A stretch of DNA of 62,397 nucleotides from Acanthamoeba sp. SK_2022b. Lineage: Eukaryota; Discosea; Longamoebia; Acanthamoebidae. The position numbers and the translations under genes are program-made. Location of the stretch: assembly GCA_027943245.1 (NCBI GenBank), contig JANDJZ010000310.1, positions 1-62,397 on the forward strand. The letters are read 5' to 3'. Of this stretch, positions 54,401-62,397 are shown in pieces; positions within the stretch are counted from its first letter, which is position 1; each line of letters starts with the position of its first letter. Below the pieces are notes generated by a model that worked only from the letters and a program-made list of their open reading frames with translations, was not told the origin of the DNA and ran no database searches.

Positions 54401-55472
54401 CGCATCGAGGAGCTTCGGCGCGACGCCGAGGAGGCCGAGCAGCGATGTCGCGCCGCCGAGGACGCGGCCAAGTCGACCGCCGAGCGAATAGAAGCCGCCG
54501 ACGCCGAGAAGTCGCGCCAGCTGGACCTCCTCGGCGGCCTGCGACAGGCCGAGGAGGAGCTGCGGGCCCGTAACGCTGCCCTGCAGAAGCAGGTCGAGGA
54601 CGACGCGGCCGAAATCGCGCGACTACGGGCGAGCGTGAAGAGCTCGCTGGACGCTGCGGAGACCAAGGCCCTCGTGGCCCAGATGCAGCGTCAGGTGAGC
54701 GATCTCCTGGCCAAGTCCCAGCGCGACAAAGACGAGCTCGCCAAGCACCGACGAGAGGCAGAGGAGCAGATGCGTGCTGCCGCCGAGTCGAAGGAGAGCC
54801 TGCGCGCCGCCGAGGAGGAGTGTCGCCGGGCGAGGCTCGTGGCGGAGGGGAAGAGCGCCGAACTTGAAGAGATGCGTCGTGTCCTCGAGCGAAAGGAGGA
54901 GATCATCAAGGAGTCCAAGCAGCTCATCAACGATCGCGAGCGCCGCATCCGCGAGTTCATGAACAGGGAAAACCGCGAGCTCAAGGCCGGCGGCGGCGCC
55001 ATTAGCAGCAGCGAGGACCCGTGGGTCGTGCTCGATGACAAGACCCAGGTGCGTCTCTGCCATTTTCTTGGCCAAAACGCCACGCCGCGGAGAACTGACC
55101 AAACACGCGCTCTCTCGGTGTGCGCAGCACCGGCTACTGGAGGACATGCGCAGTGTGCTCGAGGTGACGAAACAGATGGTCGAGGAGAAGGCGCACGAGA
55201 TCGACGTCCTCCAGGAACAGCTGCAGGCCAAGGTCCAGCGGGAGCAGGAGATGCAGGCTGCCGTGGAGCGGCTCAACGATCAGCTCGCGCAGGATCGCGA
55301 GGCCCACCAGCAGCGATGCGCCGCCCTCGAAGCCGAAGCTGCTGGCCTCAAGGCGACGGTGACCACGCTCGCCGAACAGGGCGCTGTTCTCAAGCGGCTG
55401 CTCGCCCTCCACAACGACAGCGCCGCCGGCTCCCGAAGCGCTCCCGCCTCTCCTCTCTCGCGCCCCAAGTAA
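51491..55472 (+). CDS. RUN-domain protein with very long coiled coil (RUFY/FYCO-like)
   Basis: ATG 51491 (MDTDRFHERYRKRLGDELRL) begins a RUN domain over several exons: SVKLLLGLLTEGDNCIDDNS, VVEKAFLHGLQ joined to DTLWGRQKYFWDFIQ, then GRGRAWIRFALIEKKLEKYM and VDFSICLKDIDFDNLP. These match RUN blocks A-E, including the GRAWIRxAL signature. The rest, about 900 residues, is nearly unbroken coiled coil, mostly in one 2.6 kb exon, and a last exon (HRLLEDMRSVLEVTKQMVEE) after an intron at about 55049-55126. No FYVE finger or LIR end is visible. RUN proteins bind Rab, Arl or Rap GTPases and link vesicles to motors; a tether on endosomes or lysosomes is the likely role. Stop TAA 55472; AATAAA at 55475. 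Confidence 0.83.
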
Positions 55473-55474
55473 GC

Positions 55475-55480
55475 AATAAA
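55475..55480 (+). terminator. Probable poly(A) signal AATAAA
   Basis: The hexamer starts three bases after the stop of the RUN gene. Confidence 0.5.
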
Positions 55481-55746
55481 TGGCCTGATAACATTATCCT
55501 GGGGTGTTAATTTTTTCTTTGTAGATCCGTGAGAAATAACTCATAAAAAAGCAGAGCCTCATTCACTCAAATCAGTGGCGCAGATTCTCAAGAATTCTGT
55601 GGGAGGGGTGCACCCCTCGCTTGACAGCCACAATAGCACAAGAACAACATGGAGTCACGACAGCTTCGTCTCGGTTGGCCCTCTTGCTGTCCGCCGTCAG
55701 CCCCTTCCCTCAGCTAACCTCTCTTTTTTTGCGTGACGAAGGGCGC

Positions 55747-58018
55747 ATGACAGACCCACTCGACGTGATGACGCTCATCATGGAGCAGCTTGCCGTGTGC
55801 GAGGTACTCCCAGTCATGGTGGGCGCCATTCGTCTTGTGTGCGTGCATTCACCCTCACCCACGCTGCCAAGGCGATCGACGACAGCGCGGCTCTCTTTCG
55901 CGAGCGCGGAGTGTCCATCTCCTTCAGGACGCTGGCGGAGGAAGTGCTCGCTCCGCTGCAGAAGAGCGGACAGATCAGGAGCGAGAACCTCCACGCCAAC
56001 CACTACACCCTCGCCGGGGTGGCTCCTTCAGGCGAAGCCAGAGATGAAGAGAAGGAGACATGTGAACCTCCAGCCTCCAAGCCGACTCGTGGCGCCAAGG
56101 CCAAGGGAGCTAAGAAGGCTCAGTCGGTGGTGGACGAGATAGCATGGCGACGAGCGCTCGAGGCCTGCATCGAGCTCGGGTCGCCCGAAGCCCGCATCTG
56201 GCGTATGGTGGGCGGAGGCTCCTGTCAGCTGACGCCCCTCACCGTCGAGGAAGTCAACGTAACCTTTCGCCACCAACCCTGTGTTGTGCATTGACTTTCT
56301 GACTCCTTCACTGCGACACTGGCCTCATCGTCTCTCCCGTTTTTGTCATTTATTTATTATGGTCTCATCACAGACCCGACTGGCCGCCGAACCAATCTTC
56401 AAAGGCGCCATGATGGAGGCCAAGAAGAACGGCTGGGTCGAGGTGACCAAGGATAAGGCTACGGGTAAGCGCCCTGTTTTTCTCCTTTTCATGGCCATTG
56501 GCCAACGTTTCGCCAACAGGACAAGCGATGGTGCAAGCCACCGAAGCGTACCGGGATCGGATAACTGACCGAGTGCAGGAGCTATTGCGATTTGTTGCCG
56601 AGTCAGGGCTCAACGAGGGAGGGTAGCCCCTAATCTCGCCTTTCCCGCTTCTGCTCTGCGCGTGCTCACAATGCCTGCTGTTCGATTATGGTCGTCGCAG
56701 AGAAGACGCAGTGGTGAAGGCCTTCTCCAAGGAAGAGGTCGCCGCACTCAAGAAGCGGCGCTTCATTGAGCAGACCTCCTTCACCTTCCACCGCATCACG
56801 CGTGGGCCTCGCTTCACTCTTGGGTGGACCTCCCAAGCCGACGACCTCACCGCGCAGCACATCGCCAAGTACGTGAAGTGGGAGAGGGAGGGGTTCTGCC
56901 CCGCACAACGCCGCCAATGTTCACTCCCCCACTACGCAGCGACTCGTGGGCGGATGTGGAGCTCAAGCGCTACGATTTCGAACGACAGGCCAGGCCCACG
57001 GTCGTCGCGGGCGGCCTCCACGCCGTGGTCCGCCTGCAGGCACTGGCCCGAATGTCGATGCTTGAACTGGGGTATGCGGTGCCCCTCCCCCCAATTCTCT
57101 GCGCGGCGCCTAACTCGTACTCTCCACTTTTATATGGACCCCCCCCCCAATCTCAGATTCGAAGAGCTCCCCGTCTCGGACTACGTCGAGTCTGTCGCAT
57201 CCGCATCGTTCGGTCGCGAGGAGTTCTACTCTGAAGAGGAGCGCGACGCCAGCTTTTTTGTCAAGGAGGCCGACGAAGTCGTTCTTCGCAACAGCCGCTA
57301 CTCTGGGTTGGCTCGCGCGCTCTTCTCACGAGGCGCGAACGCAGAAGCCACGGTCGCTGGTCTCAAGTTCTTTGCGGTAGACCGCACCTTCTGCCGCCAC
57401 TCCAGGACAAGGCGGAAGGACAGAACTGCCCGGAGTGACCCTGCGTCTTCGGCTTCGCCGAGACAGACACACAGACGGGCGCTGCACAGGAAGTTGCGGC
57501 CAGCAGAACAGCTCACCCTGTCGGGCTTTATCATCGACCGCCACCTGACCCTCACCGACCTGCTCGGCGCCCTGCTTGCTGTGTGCAACAAGCTCGGTAT
57601 GCTCGCCATGCGCCAAGAAGCTTCGTGGCGTGCCGTTGGCCATGTTAGTGAAGCTCTAGGTCGATGAGATTGAGTGGCGGGGGCGGGGGCATCAGGGCTT
57701 GGGAGCGACGAGTGCCAAGTGCGGCCATGCCCGATCGAGGGCAGCTCTTGCGGAGCCAAGCTGCTGTATGCGGAGAGGTCCAGCGGAGACGGCAGAGCGA
57801 AGAGCATGCTGCATCTGGGCAGGGGCGGCGTCCTCCACCCGAGCACTGCCGCAAAGTTGGTAGGCGCAGAGCGCCGCGCGCAGCTAAACGTGCCCATGGT
57901 AATCTGGTGGGAGCTGTCGGTTGAGGCAATCGCTGAAGCTCTTGCCTGCACGCAGGCTAAGACCACCGGCCCACAGACAGTGTACAGTTGGTTAGGTGCG
58001 GACACGTTGTTCGTGTAG
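55747..58018 (+). CDS. Divergent phenylalanyl-tRNA synthetase alpha-like protein, catalytic motifs degraded
   Basis: Spliced exons follow eukaryotic PheRS alpha along its length. N-terminal winged helices: RTLAEEVLAPLQKSGQIRSE, then ELGSPEARIWRMV and IFKGAMMEAKKNGWVEVTKD; the linker is AFSKEEVAALKKRRFIEQTS. The catalytic core follows with VELKRYDFERQARP, GGLHAVVRLQALARMSMLEL, GFEELPVSDYVESVASASF, KFFAVDRTFC, LSGFIIDRHLTLTDLLGALL and LHLGRGGVLHPSTAAKLV, then VPMVIWWELSVEAIAEAL. These align with KxYNFxAxGxxPxxGxLHPLxKVR, GFxEMPxxxxVESSFWNFD, IDRVFRNE, FHQxEGxVxDxxLTLGxLxG, VGNSGxFRPEML and GLSLERP. Motif 2 RNE is CRH with an insert, motif 3 ERP is EAI, and the HPLxKVR loop has changed. It is probably non-catalytic, or a decaying copy. 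Start ATG 55747; stop 58018. Some exon joins (about 57630-57675) are uncertain. Confidence 0.68.
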
Positions 58019-58121
58019 TGGCCGCAGTCATGCATCCGCCAATCCGCCTTTAGCTTTGTAATAAAAGTGCGGACATAACCGATAAATTAATTGGCCCAGA
58101 GAGGACGAGAGACCGCCAAGT

Positions 58122-59913
58122 ATGACGAAGGCAACTGAGGTGGCACTGAGCCTTTTGGTGCTTCTGTCGGTGCTGTACGGCAGCAATGCTATGTCTGGCT
58201 TGGTAAACCCTATCGACAGGTAACTAACCACGTAAGTGAAATAAGTTATCAACCTGACTGAGTGAGGTACTAGTTGCCCAAAACTACCAGCACACAACGC
58301 GTCCACAGTTTATGACCTGCGTCCATAGGTACGCGGCTCGCGTTGATGGCAACCAAATATGCCCATTTTATCCCTCACACGCGCCACAAATGCAGGACAT
58401 AAAAGTAGTGTTGGCGTTGGGCGATAGCATCACCGCAGGCTTTGGCGTGATGGGACGCGATGTGCCCGACATCTTTGACGAGTACCGCGGCCTCAGGTAC
58501 ACTTGCCACCGTGCCCCGCTTCTTGGTCCAACTACCCACTGTTTTTGGCAGCGCCCCGATCGGAGGAGACCCCGGCGCCATCACTCTGGCCAACTTCTTT
58601 CGACACTACTCGCCCAACGTGGTGGGCGCTTCCCTGGGCCGGCATGTGGTCGAATTGCCTGAGTTTGTACGTGGCCATCTTTGCTGCGGCTCCCTTTTAT
58701 TCCAGTGGGCAGCCTCTGACGTCCACGGACTGTTCCGCACCGACTGCCGACCGTAGCCTTACTTCGCACAAGACCAACTGAATGGGGCGCAGAGCAATGC
58801 CGGTGTTGCGAGCCTCATGTACCAGCTCGAGTTAGGGCTCCCCTCCCTTCACACATTCCCTGGGCCCAAGATCAGGACGAGGTTTAACCCTTGCGAATGC
58901 TTCTCCCCTCTCCTCCAGGCACCTCATACAGATGCTCCACTCCGATCCTCGCGTTGATATGGAAAACGACTGGAAGATCATCAACCTGTTGATTGGTGTA
59001 GGTTCTCACCATCCTCCGATCAACAAACAGATGACAAACCTCATGTCCATTCATCGTCTCTTTCAGGCCAATGACGCATGCCCTCTGTGCCTCGACGTGT
59101 ACCCGCCCACAATCGCCAGCATGGGTGACTTCTACGAGCAGGTGAGTGAACTGGGTTGAGCTTCCATGTGTGGCCGCTGTTCATTGAAGCCTAACATAAG
59201 AGGGAGGGGTATAGAACCTGCGCAAAGTGGTGGAGACAGCCTATCAGAAGATCCCGAGGCTGTTCTTCAACATCCTGCCCATGTTCAACGTATCGCAGGT
59301 GTACTACCTGTCCCTGGGCCTACCTTATTGCTTTGAACTTCACGACGTGCTGCCTGTCGAGTGCCTCTGCGCGTTTGATTCCACGACCTGGAGGCGCAAC
59401 TACCTCGATCAGGTCATTTCGTCCATTTCCTTCTTCATTCCTGGACCATGTGACTGATATGGGTATCACCACTACTACAGGTGCTTCAAGAGTTTAACCG
59501 TCGCATCTATAAGCTCTACGACGAATGGAAGGCCAAGAAGCTCACCACGTTCGCCTTCCAAGTCCAACCCTTCTCAGCAAACCGTACATTGCTTTCGCTT
59601 GATATCATTCATTGTACGACGACCACCTCAGCTCATTTGCTGATTGCCTATCGCCTCTGCAGTGACGATTCCCAATCTGTCCTACCTGTCCACCCTCGAT
59701 TGCTTCCATCCTTCCCTCCTGGCGCATCAGAAGCTAGCAATCGCCATCTGGAACAGGTACTGAGGGCGCTCTCGCTCTCCCCTATCATGCGCCACTCACC
59801 TGCACCTCGTGTTTCGCAGCTTGACCACACCGTGGGAGAGGAAGCCGCAAACATTCGATCCCAACCTCACGCTCCAGTGCGCCACCGAGAGCACCCGCCT
59901 CTATGTGGATTGA
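58122..59913 (+). CDS. Secreted GDSL phospholipase B (PLB1-like)
   Basis: ATG 58122 gives a signal peptide (MTKATEVALSLLVLLSVLYG SNA). All four GDSL blocks are recovered across exons. Block I is VVLALGDSITAGFG (nucleophile Ser). Block II is APIGGDPGAITLANFFRHYS. Block III is LLIG joined to ANDACPLCLD (GxND). Block V is LDCFHPSLLAHQKLAIAIWN (catalytic Asp and His). The FFNILPMFNVSQVYYLS and VLQEFNRRIYKLYDEW segments match the phospholipase B1 branch. C-terminal exons end LTTPWERKPQTFDPNL and stop at 59913, without a membrane anchor. Predicted function: secreted or lysosomal enzyme removing both acyl chains of phospholipids, of the kind amoebae use in feeding and damage of host membranes. About ten exons; residues 20-40 depend on an intron near 58221-58328. 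Confidence 0.85.
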
Positions 59914-60524
59914 ACACTGTTACGTAGCCCGTGCGGAATGTTTCACGTCCCGGGTCCGTGTACTTGTTGGATACCACTGCGTCTATAAAGAATCTTCTTC
60001 GTTCAACTGGTGATGGACCCACGAGTCCATTCATGAAACCGCCCACCTTCCCACCCCGGCTCAGATTCTCTCAATCAATTAATCAATGAATGCCCATCCT
60101 GGCCAAGTCTTGACAGGCCAAGTCAGCCAAAAGATATGAATGCGCGCCTGCTAGTGTGACAGGGAAAGAACGCAGCACAAACCAGATAGGGTAAAGTCAT
60201 TGTCACTACAGCCCCACCCACCTCTGGCTGCAAAGGAGTTGAGATTGGTGACCCAAGGATTTTGCAGTACAACTGAAAGCTTTTGAGACTGGTACAGTTA
60301 CTACTATCTTTATTGCTTATGCATGTTTGCATCTTGTTCATCATGATTATGCTGGAGAATGCAGTGTTTGATAAGGGCAGTTGTGGTGATGCCTAAATCT
60401 TCTGAGTGCATCAAGCCTTGGGGCGTTATGGACTAGAGCATTGATGTGTAGCATTGATATCATAATTATGTTCATGTGCAGTCCTGTCTGTTGTGGGGAT
60501 TTTTATGAGCATTGCTAACACATC
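59914..60524. other. Intergenic, 611 bases
   Basis: Holds the 3' UTR of the phospholipase gene, then lower-GC DNA like that of the copia fragment beyond it. No gene is seen. Confidence 0.5.
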
Positions 60525-61268
60525 TTATGCAGAGTACAAAAAGGCCAAGTTAAGAGCCTTACTCACTATAATCCTGAGGGTGATACTGACTGACAAAGCA
60601 TAGTGTGGCATCAACATCAATTCAAGGCAGAGTGCATCATTCACTAGTGCTATGGCTTGGCAATCTTGGGTGATCACCCAGCCCAGATGGAAATTGCTTA
60701 TCCGCCCTATAAGGCATGAAACTTGCCAAAGGCAAGCTCCTTCAACAGAGCCAGTGAGGTCAAGTTCAGCTGCCAGACAACGCCAGGAAGCAACATTGCC
60801 CAGGTGAATGGTACTTCTTGTGCATGCAGTGGAGCATGTGGATGCTGTGGCAAAGGGACTTCTATGAATGCCCAATCCAGGCCAACACCATAGCAGTCCT
60901 TTTAAAGAGTGATCAAAGTGAATTGATGGTAGAGATGCAGAATATATGGAAGAGGCCCCAGATAGGTGGCTCTTGAGAGAGCAGTGACAAACTAGTAGTA
61001 TGTTGTGGTTGCACAATTTTCCAGCGATTTTAGGTAAACTCTGCCTGCAATTGAACAAACTCATCACTATGGTGGATGCCAATGCCAGGTCAAGGGTGCC
61101 AATCTCATGATCACCACTCTTTTCACCACCTTTGCACTGAATCAACTGAATTTCACATCCTACTTGTTTAGTTCTAAAGACCATAAAAGGTTGGAATAAT
61201 GTTTCTATAGGAAAAAGGCTTTTTGACTTGGCATGATGATCTTGCACCATGCCTTTGACTGTCATCAC
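60525..61268 (-). mobile_element. Decayed copia-like integrase fragment
   Basis: On the minus strand the stretch KSKSLFPIETLFQPFMVFRT and KQVGCEIQLIQCKGGEKSGD fits the copia integrase core (KSxxxVFxxFxxFxxxVExQxGxxIxxLRxDNGGE), with the DN of DNGGE replaced by CK. About 50 codons later, in another frame, HHSDEFVQLQAEF resembles the GGEYxSxEF..L segment. A 247-codon ORF covers the area but crosses several copia frames, so it is not a gene. The opposite orientation and different part of pol from the fragment at 28-29 kb show a separate insertion, or a split one. No LTR seen. Confidence 0.4.
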
Positions 61269-61350
61269 TTTGTTTCTTCAATGCTCCTTCCAAGTACATG
61301 TTCATGTGCATGCTCACAGCATCCCTCAATATCCATTATTTAAATAATTC

Positions 61351-62397
61351 ATGTCCGCACAGCCAGGCGTTGCGTTCCTCTTTTCCCGCGTTATTGGTGT
61401 CCGTTGTTTACAGGAAATTCTGATTTTTGCCTGGTCGGGCAGGCACACGGAGCCGGCGTTGGTGCACGTTTTGTTTCCCTTCTTTCGTGCCATGAGGCGC
61501 GTACCTGTGCGAGGCGCACACCTGCTCTCGCGAAGAAAATCTGCCGGTCCATTTTCTTATTCATCTCGCCCTCCTCTTTCCTCCATCCTTTCTTCATCAT
61601 TTTATGCTCGCCTCGAACCCGCTCGCCTCCCTCTATGCCGCCTGCTTACAACCAAAGCCACCGCAAGTGTGGAGAGTTTGGAAAACAAGCAGGAGGAGGA
61701 TTGGAAGCGGGAGGTGATGGAATTGCGAGAAGAGATCCGCATGTTGAAGGAAGCAGTGCGCCAGCTTCAACAGCTCGACCATATTGCATCAGCCCAGTCG
61801 TCTGCAAAGCCAGCTCGCGCCACCAGGAAGGTTGCTGTTGCACACATCGACGACAGTGCGGCACTGCCATCGGCGTCCGCGCCGGTGGAGAGGACTACAG
61901 TCATTGTGAAGGAGGGCAGGGTGACCAGCGACGTAAAGGAGATGGTCAAGCGGGCCTTCCTTGCCCTGCGCGGTCCCGCCGTGGCCGACGCTCCCAACCT
62001 CAATTGGCAGGCTCGCCTCAAGGTGCTGAGGTTTTTATATTTATATTTGTTTGAATATTTTGTCTATTTATTGTATTAATTTATTTTACTTGTTTTACAA
62101 AACCCTGTGTGGGTGGGAGCAGAAACTGATGCAGGACGATAAACTGCTAGCGTCCAACTTCATCAAGAGGCTACCCTCGGAGGCCGACTGGAATCGGCTG
62201 CTTGAGCAGACCAAAAACCGCTCCAAGGAGGTCAAGGACACCAAGGTCGGCATTCCCCTCCCTCTCCGGATGCCCCCTGCACACAACCCCCAACATGCGT
62301 GTGCACGACACGACAACAGGTTAAGCAGTGGCTGGCCGAGCACAAGGCGGTGGCGTGGCTGCAGACGACCCTGGAGAAGCTCAACACGGTCGGCTCC
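61351..62397 (+). CDS. Mitochondrially targeted coiled-coil protein, 5' part (runs off right edge)
   Basis: ATG 61492 gives MRRVPVRGAHLLSRRKSAGP and then PLCRLLTTKATAS, a long Arg/Ser-rich, acid-free presequence typical of mitochondrial import; ATG 61351 in the same frame is also possible. A coiled coil follows (EEDWKREVMELREEIRMLKE) and a Ser/Ala linker. Then VTSDVKEMVKRAFLALRGPA and LNWQARLK lead through a phase-0 intron (donor gtgctg) to KLMQDDKLLASNFIKRLPSE. After a second intron (gtcggc...acaacag) the frame reads VKQWLAEHKAVAWLQTTLEK to the edge. No known domain is recognised. Confidence 0.65.

Noticed and set aside
60525..61268. 247-codon minus-strand ORF as a real gene
   Set aside because: Copia-like pieces occur in more than one frame of the same DNA, so the ORF is an accident over a decayed element.
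1..62397. tRNA, rRNA or CRISPR loci
   Set aside because: No clover-leaf with a B-box-like GGTTCGAATCC, no rRNA core motif and no regularly spaced direct repeats were found by eye.

Overview
The window is nuclear DNA of a eukaryotic microbe, most likely a free-living amoeba of the Acanthamoeba type. Genes are packed closely, most coding DNA is GC-rich, and nearly every gene is cut by many short GT-AG introns (about 45-110 bases, donors typically gtgcg, gtacg or gtgag). The domain set (RapGAP, LIM, F-box, MYND, RUN, TLDc, FG nucleoporin, ENA-type P-ATPase, GDSL phospholipase B) fits an amoebozoan. The genus is an inference; no rRNA or mitochondrial marker is present to settle it.

Layout. 1-3.0 kb (minus): 5' part of a very Glu/Lys/Arg-rich coiled-coil protein, open at the left edge. 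3.6-5.4 kb (minus): mitochondrial carnitine/acylcarnitine-type carrier, divergent from a cysteine-type leucine-rich-repeat protein (5.9-8.2 kb). 8.4-10.9 kb: a Rogdi-family protein (V-ATPase assembly factor), convergent with an unrecognised, possibly nuclear protein (11.1-12.3 kb, minus). 12.4-14.2 kb: DNAJC28/DUF1992-type protein. 14.4-18.3 kb: an intronless secreted beta-propeller of 1283 residues. 18.5-22.6 kb: a multidomain gene that I read as J domain, FN3, ankyrin, F-box and MYND finger. 23.2-28.0 kb: ENA-like (type IID) cation P-ATPase. 28.4-29.5 kb: decayed Ty1/copia pol. 30.1-32.2 kb (minus): unrecognised Ser/Ala-rich protein, divergent from a TLDc protein (32.3-33.5 kb). 33.6-35.7 kb: His-rich protein. 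35.8-39.6 kb: LIM-LIM-RapGAP. 39.8-43.8 kb: FG-repeat nucleoporin with an N-terminal membrane segment.

From about 44.2 to 51.1 kb the character changes. Codon and base use differ, there are five or more tightly packed genes on both strands, and the 8-base palindrome GTCTAGAC occurs five times. One protein resembles the transposase-like proteins of large eukaryotic DNA transposons, and others carry SAP-like and PHD-like elements. I read this as an integrated, partly decayed DNA mobile element; its exact ends are not defined.

Host genes resume with a RUN-domain coiled-coil protein (51.5-55.5 kb), a divergent phenylalanyl-tRNA synthetase alpha relative that lacks the usual catalytic residues (55.7-58.0 kb), and a secreted GDSL phospholipase B (58.1-59.9 kb). 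A second copia remnant (60.5-61.3 kb, minus) and the 5' part of a mitochondrially targeted coiled-coil protein (61.4 kb to the right edge) close the window.

The host genes do not form one pathway. They are an ordinary amoebal gene neighbourhood (membrane transport, small-GTPase and membrane-traffic functions, nuclear pore) interrupted by three transposon-derived patches. Exon joins were made by eye from splice consensus and reading phase, so starts and small exons are the least certain parts.
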